This document shows, piece by piece, positions 15,512 to 23,198 of a stretch of DNA of 34,759 bases. Position 1 is the stretch's first letter; the number at the start of each line of letters is the position of its first letter. The stretch comes from an uncultured Campylobacter sp. (GTDB lineage Bacteria; Campylobacterota; Campylobacteria; Campylobacterales; Campylobacteraceae), in contig NZ_CALIBH010000126.1 of the NCBI RefSeq assembly GCF_938045775.1, positions 1 to 34,759 on the forward strand. The letters run 5' to 3'. Both the position numbers and the translations under genes were made by a program. Under the pieces are notes generated by a model. The model ran no database searches, was not told the origin of the DNA, and was given only the letters and a program-made list of their open reading frames with translations.

Positions 15512-16911
15512 TGGCTAATCAAAAATCATGTAAAGACCATACAGAGGCTTCGCTGCGGAACTTTAAAGAGCAAAATTTCGTATCGCAGAATTCCAGCTTG
15601 AAAAATTTTACGGAACAGAATTTCACAAGCAATGGAGAAAATTCATCTCAAAATATCAAACGTCCAAGGCAAGAGTTGAGCGGAAATAAAACCGGCGATG
15701 CGCACCGCGCAGATGAAGCAGACACCGACACCTCTTGCAGCAATGAAACGACTTTTGGCAGTAAAACGACTTATAACGACGCTTGCAGCAATGACGTAGA
15801 CGTGCAGGCTCAAGGCACGCTTCCTGCTTGTGCGGAAGTGCTGCGTGCGCGCCTAAGCGAGCAGTTCACACGTGGCGAGATTTTCGCAACGCTGCAAGGC
15901 GCAAACCGCGATAATGTGCGCGCTGTAGCGATCGGTAACTTCGACGGCATGCACCTTGGACATCAAAAATTATTTGAGCACCTAGGCGAGCACGGCGCAA
16001 TAATCGTAATCCTAGCAGGTGGTGGCACGAAGCTAACCCCTTTTGCGTCACGGCAGGCGTTTACGAACAAAAAGATTTTTTATTGCGATCTACGCACTAT
16101 CAAAAGCCTTAGCGGAGGCGAATTTATCACACTTTTAAGGCAGAATTTCATAAATTTACAAAAAATTGTCGTCGGCGAGGACTTTAGATTTGGGCGTGAT
16201 CGGGCGTGGGACGTAGAATTTTTAAGGCGCGAATTTCGCGGGCAAACCTGCGTTGTAGGGGAGTTTTGCTTAAGCGGCGGCGGCGTGCATTCAAGCAAGA
16301 TCAAAGAGCTTTTATCGCGCGGACGGTGCGAAGAGGCGGCGGAACTTTTGGGGCGAGATTACGAGATCTGCGGGCGGATCGTGCGCGGTCAGGGGCGCGG
16401 GGCGCGGGAGTTTGTAGCGACGCTAAATCTTGATGCCAGCAGCTATTTTATGCCAAAAAGCGGCGTATATGCGACCCTGGTGCGCGCCGGAAGCAAGGAA
16501 TTTGCAAGCGTGAGCTTCTTGGGACATAGGCTCAGCACCGACGGAGCTTTTGCGATTGAAACGCACATTTTAGAGGATTTTGCGGGCTTTGAAGCGGGTT
16601 TAAATTCCGCGCAAGATCGCGCGCCGTGCTGCGGGGGGCAAGCCGCACATTCTGCGCAAAATTTAGATGAAATTTCGGCTCGTAATTCGGCTAAAATTCC
16701 TATGCAAAATTTTGCGGCGAGCGAGAGCTTGGACGCCGAAAATAAAATTTTAGAGGCTGCGGACAAAAACAGCGGCGCGAAATTTGCTTGCGTGAAATTT
16801 ATAAAGTTCCTACGTGAAAATCGCAAATTTAGCGATCTAGCGCAGCTTAAGGAGCAAATTTTAAAAGACGCTTCAGAGGCGGAGGCGGTACTACGAAGCC
16901 GCAAATTTTAA
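15511..16911 (+). CDS. ribF: Bifunctional riboflavin kinase/FAD synthetase RibF, with N-terminal extension and insert
   Basis: RibF makes FMN from riboflavin and then FAD. The FAD synthetase part has the HxGH-type motif in GNFDGMHLGHQ (142-152) and SSKIKELLSRG (261-271). The kinase part has LLGRDYEICGRIVRG, PKSGVYATL (315-323) and IETHILEDF (349-357). The usual length is about 280-310 residues; this protein has 466. Residues 1 to about 135 are a polar, Asn/Ser/Thr-rich extension with a 15-residue direct repeat. Residues about 358-427 interrupt the kinase domain just before its last helix (VKFIKFLRENRKFSDLAQLK). The start used here overlaps the lipocalin stop (TAATG). A later in-frame GTG at codon 110 is an alternative but has no strong ribosome binding site. 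Confidence 0.92.
   Translation: MANQKSCKDHTEASLRNFKEQNFVSQNSSLKNFTEQNFTSNGENSSQNIKRPRQELSGNKTGDAHRADEADTDTSCSNETTFGSKTTYNDACSNDVDVQAQGTLPACAEVLRARLSEQFTRGEIFATLQGANRDNVRAVAIGNFDGMHLGHQKLFEHLGEHGAIIVILAGGGTKLTPFASRQAFTNKKIFYCDLRTIKSLSGGEFITLLRQNFINLQKIVVGEDFRFGRDRAWDVEFLRREFRGQTCVVGEFCLSGGGVHSSKIKELLSRGRCEEAAELLGRDYEICGRIVRGQGRGAREFVATLNLDASSYFMPKSGVYATLVRAGSKEFASVSFLGHRLSTDGAFAIETHILEDFAGFEAGLNSAQDRAPCCGGQAAHSAQNLDEISARNSAKIPMQNFAASESLDAENKILEAADKNSGAKFACVKFIKFLRENRKFSDLAQLKEQILKDASEAEAVLRSRKF
15550..15639 (+). repeat. 45-base direct repeat in the RibF N-terminal extension
   Basis: Residues 14-28 (SLRNFKEQNFVSQNS) and 29-43 (SLKNFTEQNFTSNGE) are two adjacent 15-residue units encoded by AT-core DNA (AAATTT/GAATTT cores). 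A second, shorter pair (TTGCAGCAATGA, AAACGACTT) recurs around 15735-15795. Confidence 0.7.
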
Positions 16912-17851
16912 TCTACAGCTTGTAAGCTTAAAGATGAAATTTGCGAGCTGTGTGCTTGAAATTTGATGTGTCTGCCCGCGTTTTGCATCTACGGCGCATT
17001 AAATGAGCCGTCTGCGTTGTCCCGTATAAAAGTAGTGTGCCCGTTGTCACTGAGAATACTTGGTACACCGTCTGCGTCTGCGATGCCATATGGGAAGTGT
17101 ACACAAAAGCGGCGCGCAAGCTGCTAAAAAGTCGTTAAATTTTAACGACGTACCGCCTGCAGGACTTTAACGCACCTTGAGCTTCAGCTCATGCAAAACA
17201 AGGCAAGTGCAAGCTGCGCCGAGAATTGAGAACGATAAAAAATCTTAGTTGTGTTGCAAAGCTTTAAAATTCGGCAGGGCTGAGCTTCTGAGCAAGAGCC
17301 AAGCGGCTAAATTATGCGCATAGTCAAACGTAAAATTTTGCCAAGCGCCTCTATTTTTGCAGCGCGTAAAATCGCAAAATAGGCGTAAAATTCTACTAAT
17401 AAAGCTTTGACTATGCTTTTAGTTTAAGTTCGTAATTAAAGAATTTAAAGAAGCTGTTTTGGCAGTGCGAGATTTGGCGGCGTAAAATTTAATTCTGAGA
17501 AATTCCAAGCCCGCTAAATACGGCGCAAAATTTTAAGGATGTATTTGCGCGGCGCGGAATTTTAGAGTCTGTCAAGCAAGACGTGAAATTTAATCATGCA
17601 TCGAGCGTATTTGGGCTAGAAGTTGGACGCAAACTGGGATACAGCTCGCTCGCATCAAAAGCGCTCATGCTGCGTTTAAAATTTAGGTATGCTTACGCAC
17701 GGGGCAAACTAAGCGCAAAAATTCCATGCGTAGCGGTCGCAAATCGAGTGTCGCGTAAGCGCAGAAAGCACGGCGTGAGAATTCTGCGCTTATCATGCGC
17801 AGAAAATATAAATTAAGTACTGCGCGAATAGCGAAACTAAAAAGGAAACGG
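16912..17851. other. Long spacer between ribF and cmoA
   Basis: About 940 bases without a convincing gene. Short frames exist on both strands (for example 17583-17816 plus, 16928-17119 minus), but they lack ribosome binding sites and have no recognisable family. The stretch 16960-17110 is rich in GTCTGCG/GTCTGC direct repeats (16977, 17011 and 17071 areas). From 17130 on, AT cores such as GTAAAATTT and AAATTTTA alternate with GC-rich linkers. It contains one perfect palindrome (17131-17149). The last part holds the cmoA ribosome binding site. A decayed gene cannot be excluded. Confidence 0.45.
17131..17149. other. Perfect 9+1+9 palindrome in spacer
   Basis: GTCGTTAAA T TTTAACGAC is a perfect inverted repeat with a single central base. 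It is too tight for a transcription terminator and has no T-tract. It could be a dimeric protein binding site or a chance expansion of the AAATTT core. No promoter is obvious next to it. Confidence 0.4.
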
Positions 17852-18556
17852 ATGAAAGACGAAATTTTTAAAGAGCCTATCAAAAAACAGTTCGAGTTTG
17901 ACGCCAGCGTCGCGTCGGTTTTTGATGATATGATCGGGCGCAGCGTGCCGTTTTATGAGGCTAGCACGCGGCTTAGCAGCGAGCTTTTGGCGAGGATACT
18001 GCCGCAAAAGGCCCGCGTGATCGATCTTGGCTGCTCGACTGCGACCGCGCTGCTGGCGCTGTTTGCGCTGCGCCCCGATCTACGGCTGTGCGGCATCGAC
18101 AGCTCGGAGGCGATGATACAAAACGCCCGCGCCAAGGCGGCGGCGTTCGGCGCCGAGCTCGAGCTTAGCGTATCGGACGTGCTGGATGCGAGCTTCGCGG
18201 ACTGCGACGCCGTGATCATAAACTACACGCTACAATTTATCAGACCGCCGCGCCGCGCTGCGCTCGTGAGTAAAATTTACGACGGATTGCGCGAGGGCGG
18301 AGTTTTGATCTTTAGCGAAAAGATCGTCTACGAAGAGCCTGCGCTGGCGCGCCGGATGATCGAAATTTACGAGGATTACAAGCGCGCGCAGGGCTACTCG
18401 CGCTACGAGATCGCACAAAAACGCGAGGCGCTTGAAAACGTGCTCGTGCCCTACACGGAGGCGGAAAACCGCGCCTTGGCGCTAAGCGCGGGCTTTAAGC
18501 GCGTCGAGAGTATCTTTAAATGGGCGAATTTTATGAGCTTTGCGGCGTTTAAATAG
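17852..18556 (+). CDS. cmoA: Carboxy-S-adenosylmethionine synthase CmoA
   Basis: CmoA makes carboxy-SAM from SAM and prephenate, the cofactor that CmoB uses on tRNA wobble uridine. The 234-residue protein begins MKDEIFKEPIKKQFEFD and has the family signature VASVFDDMIGRSVPFYE, then motif I VIDLGCSTATALLAL and YTLQFIRPPRRAAL. I placed the start at 17852 because AAGGAAACGG lies directly upstream and homologues begin with this sequence. The frame itself is open for 19 more codons upstream, but that part is very basic and non-conserved. In C. jejuni the homologue follows ribF, as here, although a 940-base spacer intervenes. cmoB is 14 kb to the left. Confidence 0.95.
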   Translation: MKDEIFKEPIKKQFEFDASVASVFDDMIGRSVPFYEASTRLSSELLARILPQKARVIDLGCSTATALLALFALRPDLRLCGIDSSEAMIQNARAKAAAFGAELELSVSDVLDASFADCDAVIINYTLQFIRPPRRAALVSKIYDGLREGGVLIFSEKIVYEEPALARRMIEIYEDYKRAQGYSRYEIAQKREALENVLVPYTEAENRALALSAGFKRVESIFKWANFMSFAAFK

Positions 18557-18684
18557 GCTTTAAATTTATACAAAACAAGAAATTTGCAATTTGCATATTT
18601 TTGGATTTTTACAATTTTCATAGTAATAGAATTTTAAAATTGTATGTACTAGGATTTTAAAACAACCTTATACGCTGAAAATAA

Positions 18685-18713
18685 GGCGTGCGTATAGTTT
18701 CGAATCGCACGCC
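18685..18713. terminator. 8-base-pair hairpin between convergent genes
   Basis: GGCGTGCG (18685-18692) and CGCACGCC (18706-18713) form a perfect stem around a 13-base loop. On the minus strand it is followed by TTATTTTC, a weak T-tract, so it may end transcription of the disrupted gene at 18851-19532. On the plus strand, downstream of cmoA, no T-tract follows. The rest of 18557-18850 is AT-rich without a gene. Confidence 0.4.
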
Positions 18714-18850
18714 CGAAAGGATAAAATTTAGTTTTAGTATATTGACACTTTTTTCTAAGTAAATTTCAAACCGCACGAAAAATATAACTTCAAATGCGAC
18801 TAAAATTTTAAAGCTATTTCGTCTTTATTCGCTGTGCCTCTGAAGTTACT

Positions 18851-19532
18851 TCAATTTGTTCTTGAGGGCTTGCGTTTATGATTAGCTGTTTCTTCGTTGA
18901 CTTTTTCACCTGCAACGCGATTTTCAAAATCGTCTAAGAAGCGCTTTGTGTCATCTAAAATTCCTTCATATTCGCGTAATTTCTTGTTATAAACTAATAA
19001 CTTATAAGTTTTAGATGTCAAAATATCGCCGCCTATCGCACCTATTATAAACGACGCGATATAAGACCATTGAAAATAAAGCCCATTGCATATAAGACCT
19101 AATACTCCACCTGCAATGACGCCATAAAATACCAAGTCAGCGGCAAATTTAGGTTTAAGACTTTCGGTGTCAGCCAAGATTTGATTTTCGTTGCTTATAT
19201 TTCTAGTTACATTTTTAGTAACGCCACAATCCATATAACCGCCGTTTCTTTCCGCATAACCAGCCATTTCATCGCCATCTACAATTGCGAAATTTTCACC
19301 TAAAGCCACCCTAAATAAATCCTTACCCAGTCCTTTAAGCTGAAAAGTCCATATATGCGTGTGCGTGGTGCTAGTTCTAGTAGTCGTATAAAGCTGTCGT
19401 ATTGGTATTAATTCTACCACCATAAACAATGTCACCACTACTTGAGCCATACACATTCGTATCGGTTTCACTACTCATATTCGTAAGCACCTCTTTTTTT
19501 GCGTTGATTGCGATGCCGTGAAAATAATCCAT
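18851..19532 (-). pseudogene. Frameshifted membrane-protein gene of unknown function
   Basis: Reading from an ATG at 19532 with AAAGGATTATTA upstream gives a 51-residue piece (MDYFHGIAINAKKEVL to NTNTTALYDY) that stops at TAG 19377-19379. The sequence continues sensibly in the next frame from about 19395 to the TGA at 18851 (TRTSTTHTHIWTFQLKGLG and on). Joined, the protein would be about 225 residues: a polar Ser/Thr/Gly-rich start, a beta-like segment (KDLFRVALGENFAIVDGDE), two hydrophobic helices in the middle (ADLVFYGVIAGGVLGLIC; YIASFIIGAIGGDIL) and a charged, probably coiled tail. The overlap around 19380-19400 is a short ACTACTAGAACTAG repeat where one extra base would explain the break. 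Lower GC than its neighbours suggests acquisition. A sequencing error or recoding is possible. Confidence 0.6.
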
Positions 19533-20071
19533 TAATAATCCTTTAATTAAAAATAAAATTCGTGAATAGTACGCCTCCCCCCATTAAAATTCGCTGAATT
19601 TTTTATAAAGCGAAATTTTAAATAGATGCGGCGGCATTTTTCGCTTAAATTTTAAAAGCGAGCTAGACAACCCGAGCAAAAAATTTAGATCCGAACGGCA
19701 ATAACAGCGGCAATTCAAGCGATAAGAATTCAGATAATTTAAATGGCGAAAATAAAACGATAGGCGTAATTTAAAATGTCAAAATTTTGCAAGCCACTAG
19801 CAGGAAGCAAGAAAGTTGCGGCAAAGCAAAAGCATTACATCGAGACAAAGGCGTTCGCCGAAGCGAGAAATGTTGCGTCAAGACAAGGCGTTGCGGACAA
19901 GCGAATGGCGAACGGATGAATTTTAAAACGTTAAAATTTGGCGACACTGCATTTTAGAATTTCAAAACCGCAATCGCTGAAATTCCAGGCATAAAAAAAG
20001 CGTCCGCCGTTTGACGGACGCCGTGTATAAAACCGCAGCAGGCAAGCAGATGCCGCCGCGAGCGAAGGGGA
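19533..20071. other. Spacer with a possible decayed low-complexity tail
   Basis: There is no intact gene. At 19667-19774 a short open stretch on the plus strand reads as an Asn/Ser/Gly/Asp-rich tail (PNGNNSGNSSDKNSDNLNGE, then a stop at 19772). This is unlike random DNA and could be the end of a lost gene. From 19790 to 19925 GTTGCG, GCAAG and GACAAGGCG recur irregularly. The right end holds the rpsO terminator. Confidence 0.4.
19993..20021 (-). terminator. Rho-independent terminator of rpsO
   Basis: On the minus strand GCGTCCG (20021-20015) pairs with CGGACGC (20006-20000) around an 8-base loop and is followed by seven T (19999-19993). It lies 50 bases after the rpsO stop. This is one of the two clearest terminators in the window. 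Confidence 0.88.
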
Positions 20072-20344
20072 TTATTTATCTCTTAAGCCTAACTCGCTAA
20101 CGAGCTTGGAATAAACTGCGTAGTCTTTGTTTTTAAGATATTTCATCATTCTTTTGCGCTGACCTACTAGCTTTAGCAGTCCTAAGCGAGATGAAAAATC
20201 TTTCGGATTTGCTTGCAAATGAGTGGTAAGAAGCGTGATCCTCTCGGTAAGAAGCGCGATTTGCACCTCCGCAGAGCCCGTATCTTTCTCTCTTCTAGCG
20301 AATTTCGCAACTATCTGTGCCTTTTGAGCCGTGTCTAAAGCCAT
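20072..20344 (-). CDS. rpsO: 30S ribosomal protein S15
   Basis: A 90-residue S15 of normal length with the family hallmarks: VAKFARREKDTGSAEVQIAL at the N-terminus (within residues 12-32), LTTHLQANPKDFSSRLGLL in the middle, and QRKRMMKYLKNKDYAVYS, which contacts 16S rRNA helix 22. Cytoplasmic, small-subunit central domain. AGGAGG lies just before the ATG. The gene is monocistronic here: it has its own promoter-like box and a strong terminator, and it is divergent from the Rrf2 operon. S15 autoregulates its mRNA in other bacteria; no pseudoknot was recognised here. Confidence 0.98.
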   Translation of the reverse strand: MALDTAQKAQIVAKFARREKDTGSAEVQIALLTERITLLTTHLQANPKDFSSRLGLLKLVGQRKRMMKYLKNKDYAVYSKLVSELGLRDK

Positions 20345-20375
20345 GATGACCTCCTGATCGGTAAAATAGGAAGCG

Positions 20376-20381
20376 ATTATA
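20376..20381 (-). promoter_or_regulatory. -10 box of rpsO
   Basis: A perfect TATAAT on the minus strand (plus-strand 20376-20381) lies 32 bases before the rpsO ATG, preceded by an AT-rich stretch, as usual for Campylobacter sigma-70 promoters. In the same 104-base gap, TAAAAT at 20414-20419 on the plus strand may serve the Rrf2 gene. Confidence 0.6.
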
Positions 20382-20448
20382 CTTAATTAACCTAAATTTT
20401 TGCTTTCTTTGTGTAAAATGCAGGCTTTGACACCAAAGGAGAAAATAA

Positions 20449-20862
20449 ATGCTTTTTACAAAAGCAAGCGAATACGCCCTGCTTTCAATGATCTGCATCG
20501 CGGGTAAGGAGGAATCGATGGATGTCGATTCGATATCTAGCGAGCTTGGAATTTCACGCAGTTTTTTGGCTAAAATTTTACAAAATTTGGCTCGCGCGAG
20601 ACTTCTAAATTCCTTCAAAGGCGCCAAAGGCGGCTTTGTACTCGCGCGCAATGCGGACGAGATCACGCTAAGCGAGATCATCAAAAGCGCCGAAAAACGC
20701 AAGGCGACGGTATTTGACTGCACCGCCGAGGGGATCGACGCCTGCCCAAACGGTCGTACGCTGTGCCGCGTCAATCTAATGTTCGGCGAACTTCAGGAGA
20801 AGGTCGATGAGTATATGGATACGATCACGCTAGCAAACATCATCGGCAAAGAGCGCAAATGA
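20449..20862 (+). CDS. Rrf2-family transcriptional regulator with three Fe-S-type cysteines
   Basis: A 137-residue Rrf2 protein: a winged helix-turn-helix (MLFTKASEYALLSMICIA, then SSELGISRSFLAKILQNL), the wing (GAKGGFVLAR, 58-67) and a C-terminal dimer helix. Cysteines at 91, 99 and 106 (FDC, DAC, TLC) occupy the place where IscR, NsrR and RsrR bind a [2Fe-2S] or [4Fe-4S] cluster, so it probably senses NO, oxidative stress or iron-sulfur status. CAAAGGAG precedes the ATG. The stop overlaps the DHH gene start as ATGA, so both proteins are made together. Rrf2 proteins often regulate their own operon; no clear operator was seen in the 104-base gap. Confidence 0.92.
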   Translation: MLFTKASEYALLSMICIAGKEESMDVDSISSELGISRSFLAKILQNLARARLLNSFKGAKGGFVLARNADEITLSEIIKSAEKRKATVFDCTAEGIDACPNGRTLCRVNLMFGELQEKVDEYMDTITLANIIGKERK

Positions 20863-21911
20863 AAATATATCACCTAAGCCACACCGATCTGGATGGCTAC
20901 GGCGCGCAGTTCGTCGCGGCGCACTATTTGACGGATGTGGAATTTTTCAACGCCAACTACGGCAAGGAGATAAACGAAAAATTTGAGCTCATCCTCGAGC
21001 GCATTGATGAGCGGCTTGCCGCAGACGCAGATGAAAAAAGCCTAGTTTTAATCACCGATCTAAATTTACTGCCCGCGCAGTGCGAGAAATTTAGCGGCGA
21101 ACTGGCGCGCCGCAACGCCCGCGTGATCCTTCTAGATCATCATCAAAGCGGACTTGAGTGCACGAAGAAATTCCCGTGGTATTTCTTGGACTCGTCGCGC
21201 TGCGCCACGAAGATAACGTATGATTTTTTCAGCGCGATGTTCGGCGGCGAGACGCGGCTGGATAAGCTCGTGCGCGTCGTAAACGCCGTGGATATCTGGC
21301 TGAAAGAGCAGAGCGAGTTTGAGCTCGGCAAAGTCTGCCTCGGCATGGTCTCAGGCGCGAAAGAGATCAATAAGATCATGTTTGAGCGGGAGAGCAGGGA
21401 TTATATCTTTTTCTTGCTGGAAAAAATCTTTAAATTTCAAGACGAGCCAGACGCTCACATCGCGCTAGATAGCGCGCTGCACGGCATAAAGAAAGAATTT
21501 TTTAAAAGCGAGCGCGACGATACGCTAAGCAATCTCGTCTCGCATTTCGTAGTCGCCCGTCTAAGCGCGCAAAAGCAGCGCTTTGGGATCAGCTATCTCG
21601 ATAAAAAGGGCATTTTGACCTACAATATCGGCAACGCAAGCGTCATCGGCAACGACTTTTTGACGCAAAACCCCGATATTGATTTCTTCATCGACGTAAC
21701 GAGCAAAAAAACGCTCAGCTTCCGCGCCGACGGCAAGATCGACGTAAGCGAAATGGCAAAGCTGCTTCTCGGCGGCGGCGGGCATGTAAACGCGAGCGGC
21801 GGGATGTTTGCGGGCTTTAAGGACGCGAGCTCATACGAAGCCGTAAAGGCGCAAATCGTGGATCTGATCGAGAAAAAAACTCAAATTTCAAAGGAAGAAG
21901 ATGAAAAATAA
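20859..21911 (+). CDS. DHH/DHHA1-family phosphoesterase
   Basis: A 350-residue DHH-superfamily phosphoesterase. The metal ligands are visible: HTDLDGYG (D10, D12), DHH at 93-95 and NAVDIW (D145). The C-terminal DHHA1 substrate-binding motif is GGGGHVNASGG at 305-315. Relatives split short oligonucleotides (nanoRNase/pAp phosphatase) or cyclic dinucleotides. The missing GGDEF or membrane domains rule out GdpP-type proteins. Its position in one operon with a redox-type Rrf2 regulator is notable. It overlaps Rrf2 by four bases and the next small gene by 11 bases. The exact substrate cannot be decided from sequence. Confidence 0.9.
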   Translation: MKIYHLSHTDLDGYGAQFVAAHYLTDVEFFNANYGKEINEKFELILERIDERLAADADEKSLVLITDLNLLPAQCEKFSGELARRNARVILLDHHQSGLECTKKFPWYFLDSSRCATKITYDFFSAMFGGETRLDKLVRVVNAVDIWLKEQSEFELGKVCLGMVSGAKEINKIMFERESRDYIFFLLEKIFKFQDEPDAHIALDSALHGIKKEFFKSERDDTLSNLVSHFVVARLSAQKQRFGISYLDKKGILTYNIGNASVIGNDFLTQNPDIDFFIDVTSKKTLSFRADGKIDVSEMAKLLLGGGGHVNASGGMFAGFKDASSYEAVKAQIVDLIEKKTQISKEEDEK

Positions 21912-22143
21912 TGACGAAAAAATCGCCGAGCAGGACCTCATCTACGAGATTAATATCCTGCTTGACGCGATGCTGCTTTATGCGGGCGTGAAGCGCGAGC
22001 GGCTCGCCGATGCGGCGCAGCTGTATATCGAAAATATCGACACAGTGCTTGCGAACTCGGACGCTAGCGGCGCGGACGAAGTGATCGCCGTGGTGGAGTT
22101 TTTGCGCGGCAAACACGCAGAGTTATTTGAAAATAAGGGCTAG
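21901..22143 (+). CDS. Small helical protein, third gene of the Rrf2-DHH operon
   Basis: An 80-residue acidic protein with no recognised domain. It is predicted to be mostly alpha-helical: EQDLIYEINILLDAMLLYAG and DEVIAVVEFLRGKHAELFEN have amphipathic patterns. No signal peptide, membrane segment or cysteine is present. It starts inside the end of the DHH gene (11-base overlap), with AAGGAAG just upstream of its ATG, so translation is likely coupled. A partner or regulatory subunit of the phosphoesterase is a reasonable guess from position only. A hairpin follows the stop immediately. Confidence 0.75.
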   Translation: MKNNDEKIAEQDLIYEINILLDAMLLYAGVKRERLADAAQLYIENIDTVLANSDASGADEVIAVVEFLRGKHAELFENKG

Positions 22144-22171
22144 CTCGCAAAATTTCGCGAGCTAGAATTTT
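22140..22171 (+). terminator. Terminator-like hairpin after the Rrf2 operon
   Basis: CTAGCTCGC (22140-22148) and GCGAGCTAG (22157-22165) form a perfect 9-base-pair stem with an 8-base loop, followed by AATTTT. It overlaps the stop codon of the 80-residue gene. The T-tract is short, so confidence is moderate. Confidence 0.65.
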
Positions 22172-23198
22172 ACGAAGCGCAAACTATGCGGAGTAAAATT
22201 TCATTTAGCGCAGAAATTTATGGAGCGATAAATCCGCGAGATAAAATTTTGCGAAATAGAATTTCTAAAACGCGAAATACGGAATTTTGCGGACTTAGGC
22301 TTAAAATTTTAAAATTTAGCAAGCAGGCTTTGCGAATAAAATTTTAAGGCATGACGGCTGTAGAATTTTGTTTTAAAATTTTATGCTGTCAAACAAGAGC
22401 AAAATTTCAAGGCTTAGAATTTACGCTAAGAAATTCCGCGCAATAGCAGATTTAAAATTTTTAAATGCATTTTGTGACACGGAATTTTGTAAAAAATTTT
22501 AGACAACGCGGGGCGGCTCTGCGTAAAATTCTAATCTAGGCTTCGTGCGGAATTTGCATCAAAACTCCGCGCGGAATTTTGCGCTCGACTAAGGCGCAAA
22601 ATTCAAATATAAAGGCGCACTCTCCGCTTGCCGATGCGGTACAAAGAGTGCGCTGATTGCGGAATTTTAAATTTAAAAGCACGATTCTGCCGTCTAAGAT
22701 CAAAAAATGGCGTGGCATCCAGGCTTGCCGATAATGACAAAGCTCGCTTTGAAAGGAAGGGAGAATTTTATCTGCAAAAGCGCAAAGATGGCATTTTAAG
22801 ATACTTTTGTCATTTCTAAGAGAAAAAGATCCGCGTTGGAAGCTTTTAAGAAAGCGCGCTTGATAAAATATTATCGCTAGATATGATGCAGGTAAGTACG
22901 CCCGAACGCGGCAAAATTAAAACGAACGCAGCGCTCTATCGTCGCAAAGCCAGGCATTGTAAAATAAAAAAGCTTGGGCGGAGCGCTTAGAAACAAAATA
23001 TCGCAAAATAAGACGTCTGCAAAGCAAAGTGCTTATAAGATGAAGCGTCGTAAAATAGAATAGAAAGCAACGTGTCGATAAAATAGACACCGTGAAGCAG
23101 AATTTCGTAGCAGTAACGCGGAACGCGATTAAATTTTAAGCCGGCGGCGCACTAAATTTTGAAATTTTATGAATTTAAAACTTTATGAAAGGATATAA
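22166..23198. repeat. One-kilobase spacer of AT-core repeats
   Basis: No gene is supported. From 22166 to about 22700 the sequence alternates AT cores (GTAAAATTTC, GAATTTTAC, AAAATTTTAAAATTT) with GC-rich linkers, the densest block in the window. From 22920 to 23110 a looser pattern with TAAAATAGA/CAAAATAAGA recurs (CGCAAAATAAGAC, CGTAAAATAGAAT, GATAAAATAGACA). A 63-codon frame at 22628-22819 has no ribosome binding site and no family. The far right end holds AAAGGATATAA, the ribosome binding site of the next gene. Confidence 0.55.

Noticed and set aside
16928..17119. A 63-codon minus-strand frame after ribF
   Set aside because: No ribosome binding site and no recognisable domain; it overlaps GTCTGCG direct repeats.
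17583..17816. A 77-codon frame upstream of cmoA
   Set aside because: No convincing ribosome binding site; very basic, repeat-derived composition; ends before the cmoA start without overlap.
18685..18715. tRNA 3' end or attachment-site remnant (GTTTCGAATC)
   Set aside because: The loop would be eight bases, and no acceptor, D or anticodon arm can be built upstream; the hairpin explains the sequence better.
19505..19515. A7 tract near the start of the disrupted gene as a phase-variation switch
   Set aside because: Slippage there would lead into a frame that stops a few codons later (ATATGA) and would not join the downstream frame; the break lies nearer 19390.
22628..22819. A 63-codon frame in the spacer before the TRAP gene
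   Set aside because: No ribosome binding site, no family, and it lies in AT-core repeat DNA.
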